This document shows positions 52,093-59,743 of a stretch of 64,000 nucleotides of DNA, piece after piece. Origin of the DNA: Paenibacillus soyae. Lineage in GTDB: Bacteria > Bacillota > Bacilli > Paenibacillales > Paenibacillaceae. The notes under the pieces were generated by a model. It searched no databases. It was not told where the DNA came from and was given only the letters and a program-made list of their open reading frames with translations. Both the position numbers and the translations under genes were made by a program. The stretch spans positions 62,001 through 126,000 of the forward strand of contig NZ_JANIPJ010000007.1 of assembly GCF_024623455.1 (NCBI RefSeq), in the 5' to 3' direction. Position 1 is the stretch's first letter, and each line of letters starts with the position of its first letter.

Positions 52093-52347
52093 ATGGTTGC
52101 GATACATGCGGTTCATCGCCGTCTGGCGGAGCTGGCTATGAAGGCGAAGATGACGGGCGGAAGCTACGAGAGATTGTCCCTCATGGAGAGGCAGGAGCTG
52201 GTTCATTGCCTGTCGGTCAATTTGGAGCTCGTGCGCAAGCTGGATTCGCTCAAATCCCTTGCATTCCTAGCCTACGAGCAGGGGGACATGGTGTGGCACA
52301 ACGAGATCTGCGAGAAGCTGGACGAGCTTGAAGCGGGATTAATGTAA
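52093..52347 (+). CDS. Small conserved-looking protein, 84 residues (DUF7667-like)
   Basis: The ATG at 52093 lies 6 bases after GGAAGGGTG and gives MVAIHAVHRRLAELAMKAK, which fits better than a GTG three codons upstream. The protein is helical and soluble: RLSLMERQELVHCLSVNLELVRKLDSLKSLAFLAYEQGDMVWHNEICEKLDEL in pieces. From memory it resembles a family of short Paenibacillaceae proteins beginning with HxVHxRLAEL and ending WHxEICxxLDxL; no function is known. It stands between the pectate lyase and spo0M genes, 121 bases before the latter. Confidence 0.72.
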   Translation: MVAIHAVHRRLAELAMKAKMTGGSYERLSLMERQELVHCLSVNLELVRKLDSLKSLAFLAYEQGDMVWHNEICEKLDELEAGLM

Positions 52348-52468
52348 GAGAATATTGCGATGTTTGCTACCAAACCGTTTCCTTCTTCGTAAAATTTGTT
52401 ATGATAAGGGTGCTGGAATATTTTTGGCATGACTTTATCCATACTTAACAATCGAAGGAGAGAATGAG

Positions 52469-53254
52469 ATGTCATTTTTTAACCGTATGATGGCTAGTGT
52501 GGGCATCGGAGCCGCGAAGGTAGACACGCTGCTCGAGAAAACGAACTATTATCCCGGCGAGGAAATCCGCGGAGTCGTCCGAATTCAAGGCGGAGCCGTT
52601 AACCAACGAATCGAAGGCATCGATCTATCCGTCATGACGTACTACATCAAAGAAGTGAACGATTCCAAGGTGCAGGAGAACGTGGAGCTGGGCAGAGTCC
52701 GGGTATCGCCGCCTCTCGACGTGCTTCCGAACGAGCGCAAAGAAATCGGCTTCGCTTTCCAGCTGGCGACGAATACGCCGCTTTCGATCGGCAGAACGCC
52801 GGTATGGATCAAGACGACCGCCGATATCCGCTCCGCGATGGACCCGACGGATAACGACCGTATCGAGGTTATGCCGACTTACGCTCAGAACACCGTGCTG
52901 CAAGCGATCGAAGCGATCGGCTTCCGCATGAAGACAGCCGAGACTGTATACGCGCCAAGACTCGGCGGCTCCTACTCGCCGTTCGTGCAGGAGTTCGAAT
53001 TCATTCCTTACTCCGGTCCATATCGCGGCCGTCTCGACGAGCTGGAGCTGGTATTCCTGCGCAATCACGGCGCAAGCCTCGAGCTGCTGCTTCAGATCGA
53101 CCGCAAGGCGACAAGCCTGTTCGGCATGTTCGCCGAGGCGATGGACATGGACGAATCGTTCGTCCGGGTAACCATCTCCGGGGACGACGTACAGCGCGGG
53201 CCTCAGCACGTAGCGTCGGTTCTAGACCAAATTATTGCCAGATACGCTCATTAA
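52469..53254 (+). CDS. spo0M: Sporulation-control protein Spo0M
   Basis: A 261-residue arrestin-like cytoplasmic protein. The N-terminal beta-sandwich shows FFNRMMASVGIGAAKVDTLLE and YYPGEEIRGVVRIQGGAVNQRIEGIDL; the second shows NERKEIGFAFQL, PVWIKTTADIRSAMDPTDND and VMPTYAQNTVLQAIEAIGFRMK. The C-terminal region has EFEFIPYSGPYRGRLDELELVF. In B. subtilis, Spo0M is needed for efficient early sporulation and links to the cell division machinery. Length and motifs are canonical. CGAAGGAGAG precedes the ATG. It shows the host is a spore former. Confidence 0.95.
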   Translation: MSFFNRMMASVGIGAAKVDTLLEKTNYYPGEEIRGVVRIQGGAVNQRIEGIDLSVMTYYIKEVNDSKVQENVELGRVRVSPPLDVLPNERKEIGFAFQLATNTPLSIGRTPVWIKTTADIRSAMDPTDNDRIEVMPTYAQNTVLQAIEAIGFRMKTAETVYAPRLGGSYSPFVQEFEFIPYSGPYRGRLDELELVFLRNHGASLELLLQIDRKATSLFGMFAEAMDMDESFVRVTISGDDVQRGPQHVASVLDQIIARYAH

Positions 53255-53278
53255 TCAAATTCGATTTCAATTAGAAAA

Positions 53279-53330
53279 TAAGAACTGCCCGAGCAGCTTA
53301 TGCATGCTGCGCGGGCAGTTCTTTCTTATT
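53279..53330. terminator. Hairpin terminator overlapping the end of the GGDEF gene
   Basis: AATAAGAACTGCCCGAGCAGC pairs with the strand from GCTGCGCGGGCAG to TTATT across about eight loop bases. The stem takes in the last codons and the stop of the minus-strand gene. It serves both convergent genes. Confidence 0.85.
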
Positions 53331-54872
53331 ATAAGCCACGACTTGGTCGCGTCCGCGCCGCTTCGCTTCGTACAGCCCTTCGTCGGCCTGGCGCAAGAGC
53401 TCGTCCAGACTGTCCGCGCCGTCGCGAGAGGCTGTTACGCCGAAGCTGGCGGTGACACTCAAGCTCCCGGCCTTCGATAGGAGCGGCTCCTCCGCGAGCG
53501 CGTCTCGCAGCCGGCCGGCGAATTCGCACGCCTCCTCAAGCGTCGCATCCGGCATCGCGATGACGAATTCTTCTCCGCCATACCTTGCGAACAGATGCCC
53601 TTCCTCGATGACTTCACGGCAGACGGCGGCGACATGGACGAGCACGGCGTCGCCGGTTTCATGACCGTACGTATCGTTGAACCGTTTGAAATGGTCGATA
53701 TCGAACAGAATGAGGGAGACGGGCATTCGGCTCGGTGCTTTTTCCTGGAGGAGCGCTCTTGCCTGCATGACGAACCGGGCGCGGTTCAGCGCTCCGGTCA
53801 AGGAATCGTAATAGGCCTGCCGCTTCAGCTGTTCTTGCAGCATGCGCTGCTCCGTAAAGTCGATGAGCATAAGCAGACTGCCGAACGTATCCCCCGCGCG
53901 TTTCTTGATGAGCGAGGAACGCACCTCGTATTCGGATGTTTTCCCTCCGGATGTCCACCGCAGGTGGCCGTTAATGCCGCCCAGTCCCCTCTCGATCGGG
54001 AATTCCGTTCCGGCCATGCGCTTCCATACGGAATCAAGCGTCAGACCGACGAGCGGAGCGCCCAGCTCGGGCAGCATTCTCCCTGCCGCGGGATTGTAAT
54101 CGATCAGCCTCTCGGACAAATCCAGCACGAGAACGCCTTCGCGCATGCTTTCGAATAAGCTTTCCTTCGCGATGGGGGAGATTCGCAGCATTTGGGTCGA
54201 CAATAAGGCCCACAAGTACATAGCGGACGTGATGCAGAGCACGAACGGGACGACATCCATGCCGTCGGGCGTAATACCCATCAGATAAAGGAACGAAGCG
54301 GTCATCGGAATGAACTGGCCGCAGATTAGCGTGAAGAGCTGCTTTCGGTAGGCTTTGTTCGTTTTCTTCCATTGCAGGATTAACAGAATGCCGCCGGCGA
54401 GCAGACAGCCGAACGTATATGCGCCGTGCACGATGTACCACTCTCCCACCACGATGTCAGCCATTGGAGAAGGTGTATTTTCCCTTAAATAGATATCTTT
54501 ATAAAATAATCCGTGGACGTCGTTAGTCGAGACCAGCGCGATTGTAGTGAGCGGTATGGCGTACATCGCCAATGCCCAGGGCCGCGGAACGGCCTTGCCC
54601 ATGTAACGAAGGACGAGCATCAGCCCAACGACGGGCGCGAACGCGATCCCCAGATACTCGACGATAATCCAGCGTTTGATTTCCGCCAAGCTGTCGCTGG
54701 CAAGCTCGAACGCGAAGCCGAAGATATAGATGGACTGCAGCGCCGTCAGCAGAATAAGATTGCGGGCGTCGGGCACGTCTTTTCTTTTATAAATGGCGTA
54801 CATGCATAGGAATGCGCTCATCACGCCGGAAGTGACCACAAGCGTGATGTACATCGTTAACCGAGTTTCCAT
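53298..54872 (-). CDS. Membrane diguanylate cyclase (7TM-PAS-GGDEF)
   Basis: A 524-residue protein. The ATG read from 54872 follows GGAG about 10 bases upstream; a TTG three codons earlier is less likely. Seven hydrophobic segments (about 6-225) resemble the histidine-kinase N-terminal 7TM sensor domain. A PAS domain (about 240-345) with EGVLVLDLSERLIDYNPAAG follows, then a GGDEF domain (about 355-515) with YYDSLTGALNRARF, ILFDIDHFKRFNDTYGHETGD and the active-site RYGGEEF. It should make c-di-GMP. No RxxD-type inhibitory site is obvious before GGEEF. It is divergent from a GGDEF-EAL gene, a likely pair of synthesis and turnover. Confidence 0.94.
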   Translation of the reverse strand: METRLTMYITLVVTSGVMSAFLCMYAIYKRKDVPDARNLILLTALQSIYIFGFAFELASDSLAEIKRWIIVEYLGIAFAPVVGLMLVLRYMGKAVPRPWALAMYAIPLTTIALVSTNDVHGLFYKDIYLRENTPSPMADIVVGEWYIVHGAYTFGCLLAGGILLILQWKKTNKAYRKQLFTLICGQFIPMTASFLYLMGITPDGMDVVPFVLCITSAMYLWALLSTQMLRISPIAKESLFESMREGVLVLDLSERLIDYNPAAGRMLPELGAPLVGLTLDSVWKRMAGTEFPIERGLGGINGHLRWTSGGKTSEYEVRSSLIKKRAGDTFGSLLMLIDFTEQRMLQEQLKRQAYYDSLTGALNRARFVMQARALLQEKAPSRMPVSLILFDIDHFKRFNDTYGHETGDAVLVHVAAVCREVIEEGHLFARYGGEEFVIAMPDATLEEACEFAGRLRDALAEEPLLSKAGSLSVTASFGVTASRDGADSLDELLRQADEGLYEAKRRGRDQVVAYNKKELPAQHA

Positions 54873-54911
54873 ATGTATCAAGCTCCAAAGACTATTTTTT
54901 TATCGAATGAA

Positions 54912-54940
54912 TGTCGATATATGTAGCATGGTGTCGATAT
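54912..54940. promoter_or_regulatory. Direct repeats between divergent c-di-GMP genes
   Basis: TGTCGATAT occurs at 54912 and again at 54932, exactly two helical turns apart, 40-68 bases before the minus-strand start. The rest of the 375-base interval 54873-55247 is AT-rich; no certain promoter was assigned. Confidence 0.4.
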
Positions 54941-55247
54941 TCCCATGGTACCATATTCTTCATGCACAGTGTTATGACAATCGAAGGTATATAGATGTAC
55001 CGAATGTAAGGCAGGACAGGGGATTTTATCCAATTCATCACTTGGTAAAATGATACACGTCAAATATCATCGAAAAATGGCATTTTTTTGTTGAAGGATA
55101 TTCCGCGCTAGAGTAGACTAGATATAATATGATCATTTTCAGTACTGCATCAGGTGATGGCGATTTTTGAATACTCGAGCGGCAGCGTTTGCTGCATGCG
55201 GGACACGTCATACTCATAGAGATCGACAAGTAGAAATGAGGAGCACG

Positions 55248-57467
55248 ATGAATAACCAGGTTTGGATCCATCAGTCGAAGGAAAGATGCGCCCAGCGGGG
55301 AATAAGGCCCGAGGACGTTCCAACGTTCACGCAATTCTACAGCGATGTGCAGCTTTCGGATAAGCGCGAGGAATACGAAGAAATTTTATCGGTTATCAAT
55401 TTCTTTATCCATAAGATGCTGGAACTGATGAAGGGTCTTCCTTTGCTCATCCTTATCACGGACGAGAAAGGCTGCGTTCTGGAGATGGCCGGCGATGAAG
55501 CGATCAAGAACATCATAAGTCAGTCGGGCATTAAAGTGGGTCTCGTCTACGACGAAGTTGAAGCCGGAACCAACAGCATCAACCTGGCGCTCGATCATAG
55601 GGAACCGTTCCAGCTGATTGGACGGGACCACTACTTCCATTTCCTTGAGCATAGCGCGTGTTATTCCGTGCCGTTCCAGTATACGGACGTGAGCAATCTG
55701 CTCGGCACGATCACGATCATGACGTCCATCGATCAGCATAATCCGTTCCTGCTGGCGATGCTTTGCACCGTGGTCGACTCGATCGAGAGGGAGCTGCTGC
55801 TCAAAAAGCAGAATCGGAGACTGCATATTCTGAACCAGGTCGTGATCGAGACGACCCGGAACGGAATCATTATTACGGACAAGGACGGCAATATAACGGA
55901 ATACAACCAGTTCGCGGAGTACATCACGGATTTGAAGCGCCAGGACGTCCTGCACAAATCGATCGCCGAGCTGAAGGTCAGTCAGTATATTAGCGAAGTG
56001 CTGCACAAGGGCATCGTCTATGAGGATATGGAGCTCAGCATCAAGCAGGGCAATCACGGCGAGAAGCTCGTATGCTTGTTCGACGCGTTCCCGATTCTCG
56101 ACGAGAATAAGAGCATCATGGGAGCATTCGCTCAGTTCCGGGACATTACGGAACGGTCGAAGGTCGAGAAGAGAATCAATCATCTCGCCTATCACGACGA
56201 CCTGACGGGGCTTCCGAACCGGCGCTATTTCGCCCGCCATCTGGACATGCTCCTTGACGGTTCGGGCGGAGATCAACAGCCTTTCGCCCTATTATTCCTG
56301 GATCTCGACAGCTTCAAAAAAATTAACGACAATTTAGGACACAACAACGGAGATCTGCTACTAAAGTTGGTGGCCGAACGTCTTACATTATGCGTCCATT
56401 CCTCCAAGCATGTCGTTTCGCGCATGGGCGGCGACGAATTCACGATATTGCTGAAGGAAATCAAGAGTCAGACCGAAGCGATCGAAGTCGCCGAGGAGAT
56501 CATCCGGGCCTTCGATATGCCGTTCGTGCTGGATGAATACGAGTTCTATATAACGGCCAGTATCGGCATCGCGTATTACCCTCAGGACGGAAGAGATGCC
56601 GAAACGTTAATGAAGCATGCCGATATCGCGATGTATCAGGCGAAGGATACCGGCAAGAACAACTATTCCATCTTCAGAGCGGCGAAGAGCAGCATTGGAA
56701 TCGAGCAGCTCACGCTCGAGAGCTCGATTCGGAAGGCGCTGCAAAACAACGAGTTTCTCCTTCATTATCAGCCTCAGATCGACGTGGAGACGGGCAGAAT
56801 TATAGGTACGGAGGCGCTCATCCGTTGGAATCACCCTACGCTGGGGCTGATCCCTCCGGGCAAATTCATTCCGATCGCGGAAGAGACGGGTCTTATCGTG
56901 CCTATCGGGGAGTGGGTGCTAAGAACCGCCTGCAAGCAGAACGTGGAATGGATCGCGAAGGGCATTCCGCCGATGAAGATTTCCGTCAACTTATCGACGC
57001 GGCAGTTCCTCAAACGTAATTTGGTAGAGACGGTTCATAACATTTTGCGGGAGACCGGTCACGACCCCAAATATTTGGAGCTCGAAATTACCGAATCGAT
57101 GACGATGGACGTCAACTTCGCCGTCGAGGTGCTGGGCGAATTCAAGAAGCTCGGCATCCCAATCTGCATTGACGACTTCGGCACGGGCTACAGCAATCTG
57201 TATTATATGAAACTGTTCTCTATCGACCGGCTTAAGATCGATCAGTCCTTTATCCGGGATATTATGACGGATTCGATCGACGCCGATATTGTCTCTACCA
57301 TTATCGCCATGGCTTACAACTTGGGAATCGACGTTATCGCGGAAGGCGTAGAGACGGAGGAACAGCTCAATTACTTGAAGCGGCTGAAATGCCGCGAGGT
57401 GCAGGGCTACTATTACTATAAGCCGCTGCCTGCCGAGCAGATCGAGCAGTTGTTACTGAGCCAGTAG
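55248..57467 (+). CDS. GAF-PAS-GGDEF-EAL c-di-GMP signalling protein
   Basis: A 739-residue cytoplasmic protein starting at the ATG behind GAGGAG. Residues about 45-210 form a GAF domain of the kind seen in sigma-54 activators (ILITDEKGCVLEMAGDE, DEVEAGTNSINLALDHREP). A PAS domain (about 215-325) has RNGIIITDKDGNITEYNQFAEYI. GGDEF (about 330-495) keeps LLFLDLDSFKKINDNLGHNNGD and intact RMGGDEF. EAL (about 505-739) keeps TEALIRWNHP, the Asn and Glu of KISVNLSTRQF and LELEITES, the IDDFGTGYSNL loop and IAEGVETEEQ. Both halves look active, so it may both make and degrade c-di-GMP. The ThDP gene follows after 25 bases. Confidence 0.95.
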   Translation: MNNQVWIHQSKERCAQRGIRPEDVPTFTQFYSDVQLSDKREEYEEILSVINFFIHKMLELMKGLPLLILITDEKGCVLEMAGDEAIKNIISQSGIKVGLVYDEVEAGTNSINLALDHREPFQLIGRDHYFHFLEHSACYSVPFQYTDVSNLLGTITIMTSIDQHNPFLLAMLCTVVDSIERELLLKKQNRRLHILNQVVIETTRNGIIITDKDGNITEYNQFAEYITDLKRQDVLHKSIAELKVSQYISEVLHKGIVYEDMELSIKQGNHGEKLVCLFDAFPILDENKSIMGAFAQFRDITERSKVEKRINHLAYHDDLTGLPNRRYFARHLDMLLDGSGGDQQPFALLFLDLDSFKKINDNLGHNNGDLLLKLVAERLTLCVHSSKHVVSRMGGDEFTILLKEIKSQTEAIEVAEEIIRAFDMPFVLDEYEFYITASIGIAYYPQDGRDAETLMKHADIAMYQAKDTGKNNYSIFRAAKSSIGIEQLTLESSIRKALQNNEFLLHYQPQIDVETGRIIGTEALIRWNHPTLGLIPPGKFIPIAEETGLIVPIGEWVLRTACKQNVEWIAKGIPPMKISVNLSTRQFLKRNLVETVHNILRETGHDPKYLELEITESMTMDVNFAVEVLGEFKKLGIPICIDDFGTGYSNLYYMKLFSIDRLKIDQSFIRDIMTDSIDADIVSTIIAMAYNLGIDVIAEGVETEEQLNYLKRLKCREVQGYYYYKPLPAEQIEQLLLSQ

Positions 57468-57492
57468 GCAATCTATTTTTTTCAAGGAGACA

Positions 57493-59139
57493 ATGATGAA
57501 AAAGAAGGTTTATTCCATTATCGTAGATCATTTGAAAAGCTGGGGAGTTTCGCATGTATTCGGAATTCCCGGCAAATCGATTTCTCCTCTCATGCTTGAG
57601 CTCGAGCAACAGGAAATCCAATATGTGCTTGGACGTCACGAGACGGGATCCGGCTATGAGGCTTCGGGATTCGCGCTGGGCAGCAAAGGAATCGGCGTCG
57701 CGATCGGAACCTCCGGCCCGGGAGGCACGAACCTGATTACGGCTGCGGGAGCGGCGAGAGAGTTCCAGCTCCCCGTATTGTTTATAACCGGACAACCGTC
57801 CATGGCGGATACCGGACGCGCGCTAAGCCAGGATTCCAGTCAATTCGGCGCGGACCTCGTCAAGATGTTCGAGCCGGTGACCTTGTTCAGCGCCCGTATC
57901 GAGAGAGGCGATTTGCTTCCGCTTTATTTGAGACATGCGATAGAGAAAGCCTATTTGGGCGAGAGAGGCCCCGTCCATCTCTGTATTCCTTTCGACGTGC
58001 TGATGGAAGAAGTCGAAGAGTTCCACCTTCCGCTTCCGACCTACGCGTCCAAGGTGGTAGCCCGTGATCTTGACCGTGCGGTGAGCATGCTGAATAACGC
58101 GGAACGTCCCGTGTTGTTCCTGGGCAAAGGCGCGATCATGGCGGAAGCCTTCGAAGAAATCCGCACGATCGCGGAGCATTGGCGCATACCGGTTGTGACG
58201 GCGCCCGGCGGGAAGGCCGCCATCTCAACAAACCATCCTCTGTACTTGGGCGGATACGGCCTTGGAGGCTCCAAGCACGCGATGGATTACATGCAGTCCG
58301 GACCTGATCTGATGGTCGTCATCGGCAGCAAGCTGTGCGACATGTCCTTATCCGGCTTCACCGAGAAGATGATGCCGAAGGAAATGCTGCAATTCGAGCA
58401 CGAGATTACGTTTGCCGGCAAGACCGTTGCGGTTCCGACGGAAATCGTGCTCGGCGACCTGAAATCCAACCTTAGCCGGCTTATCGAATCGGCGGGAGCG
58501 AAGAGGCGCGAATCGGAATACGCTCTTCTTCCGAATAAATCCTTTGAGCCAAGCGATAATAAGGACAAGCTGTTGAAGGCGGGAGAAGCGTTCAAGGCGC
58601 TTCGCGCGGCGCTTCCGGACGATGCGTTGTTGTTCGGCGACGCGGGCAGCCACTCGTTCTACGCCGTTCAACACCTGGATCTCCCCGAGCCGGGAACCTT
58701 CTTCTTCGACGAGGTGTTTATCGCAATGGGGGCTGCGATCGGTTACTCCATCGGCGCCAAGATCGCCCGCCCGGATCGCGCAGTGGCGTGCATCACGGGG
58801 GATGGATGCTTGCTCATGCACGGAACGGAGATCTCGACGGCGGTCAACCACGGAGCCCCGGTTATCTTCTTCGTCCTGAATAACGGACGACTGGATATGG
58901 TGGACAAAGGCATGTCCTATAACACCGGACGTTCGGTCGGCGCGGTGTACGAGCAACCGCTGGACGCAAGCGCATTCGGCGCGTCTATGGGGGCGAAGGC
59001 CAAGCGCTGCTGGAGCACGGCCGACATCGTGGACGGCGTGACCGAGGCATTGGCATCCAATGTCGCGACGGTGATCGAGGTCATGGTCGATCCGGGTGAG
59101 ATTCCGCCGATCTTAACGCGGCTTCTTAGCATGGACTAA
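57493..59139 (+). CDS. Thiamine diphosphate-dependent enzyme, acetolactate-synthase-like
   Basis: A 548-residue cytoplasmic protein of the POX/ALS group. N-terminal PYR domain (about 5-170): VFGIPGKSISPLML and GRHETGSGYEASGFAL, whose Glu is the ThDP-activating residue. The central domain (about 190-320) has RPVLFLGKGAIM. The C-terminal PP domain (about 370-540) has LLFGDAGSHSFYA and the ThDP motif GDGCLLMHG to FVLNNGRLDMVDKG. In place of the ALS RHEQ the next residue is Thr, and the usual ALS companion genes (ilvN, alsD) are absent, so the reaction is unknown: a decarboxylase or carboligase. It is followed 25 bases later by a CMD-like gene, with which it probably works. Confidence 0.85.
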   Translation: MMKKKVYSIIVDHLKSWGVSHVFGIPGKSISPLMLELEQQEIQYVLGRHETGSGYEASGFALGSKGIGVAIGTSGPGGTNLITAAGAAREFQLPVLFITGQPSMADTGRALSQDSSQFGADLVKMFEPVTLFSARIERGDLLPLYLRHAIEKAYLGERGPVHLCIPFDVLMEEVEEFHLPLPTYASKVVARDLDRAVSMLNNAERPVLFLGKGAIMAEAFEEIRTIAEHWRIPVVTAPGGKAAISTNHPLYLGGYGLGGSKHAMDYMQSGPDLMVVIGSKLCDMSLSGFTEKMMPKEMLQFEHEITFAGKTVAVPTEIVLGDLKSNLSRLIESAGAKRRESEYALLPNKSFEPSDNKDKLLKAGEAFKALRAALPDDALLFGDAGSHSFYAVQHLDLPEPGTFFFDEVFIAMGAAIGYSIGAKIARPDRAVACITGDGCLLMHGTEISTAVNHGAPVIFFVLNNGRLDMVDKGMSYNTGRSVGAVYEQPLDASAFGASMGAKAKRCWSTADIVDGVTEALASNVATVIEVMVDPGEIPPILTRLLSMD

Positions 59140-59164
59140 TCGAAGAAGAGGGAAGGGTTAGAAG

Positions 59165-59548
59165 ATGGATTCGAATGCGTATGCTAAAGGCATGGAGATG
59201 CTCGGCAAGATGGTCGATCCCGAGATCGTGGAGCAGACCGTGAACAAGGTTGCCAAGTTCAGCCCCGATTTTGCCAAATTGATCGTCGAATTTCCTTACG
59301 GCTCGATATATTCCCGTCCAGGTCTGGATATGAAGCAGCGCTCGCTCGTTACGCTGTCGTCACTTATTACCCAAGGCGCGGCCGGGCAGCTAGACTTCCA
59401 TGTGAATGTTGCGCTCAACTCCGGTTTGACGCCTAACGAGATTATCGAAGCTATAATGAACACTTTGCCGTACGCAGGGTTTCCGAAAGCGATCAGCGCC
59501 TTGTTCGTCGTGATGAAAGTGTTCGAGGATCGGAACATTACGGTTTAA
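59165..59548 (+). CDS. Carboxymuconolactone-decarboxylase family protein (no CxxC)
   Basis: A 127-residue all-helical protein. The CMD pattern is clear: DMKQRSLVTLSSLITQGAAGQLDFHVNVALNSGLTPNEIIEAIMNTLPYAGFPKAISAL, in sections. The AhpD-type peroxidase cysteines (CxxC) are missing, as in true gamma-carboxymuconolactone decarboxylases and small YurZ-like proteins; FHVNVAL holds the conserved His. It probably acts on a lactone or keto acid linked to the ThDP enzyme upstream; the substrate is unknown. GAAGAGGGAAGG precedes the ATG, and a terminator follows. Confidence 0.88.
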   Translation: MDSNAYAKGMEMLGKMVDPEIVEQTVNKVAKFSPDFAKLIVEFPYGSIYSRPGLDMKQRSLVTLSSLITQGAAGQLDFHVNVALNSGLTPNEIIEAIMNTLPYAGFPKAISALFVVMKVFEDRNITV

Positions 59549-59570
59549 TGCCCTTATCCATTATTGCCGC

Positions 59571-59618
59571 AAGCCTTGCCGCACAGCGTATCCGAACGCT
59601 GGCGGCAAGGCTTTTCAT
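59571..59618 (+). terminator. Terminator after the CMD-like gene
   Basis: AAGCCTTGCCGC / GCGGCAAGGCTT with T residues after. It isolates htpG from upstream transcription. Confidence 0.85.
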
Positions 59619-59629
59619 TTTGCCGGAGG

Positions 59630-59659
59630 TTGACATGAATTTTGCAGGTATGGTATATA
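59630..59659 (+). promoter_or_regulatory. Sigma-A promoter of htpG
   Basis: TTGACA, an 18-base spacer and TATATA. The predicted start is at about 59666, immediately before the CIRCE operator. Confidence 0.8.
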
Positions 59660-59669
59660 AAGAGAAGGG

Positions 59670-59696
59670 TTAGCACTCAGTCGCAAGGAGTGCTAA
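59670..59696. promoter_or_regulatory. Perfect CIRCE element (HrcA operator)
   Basis: TTAGCACTC, nine bases, GAGTGCTAA: exact match to the CIRCE consensus. It starts a few bases after the predicted transcription start of htpG. HrcA binds it as a repressor that is lost on heat stress. Confidence 0.97.
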
Positions 59697-59743
59697 CATC
59701 ATGAGAACACGAACAACTTTCAAGTAGAGGGGAGAGCCTGTTC

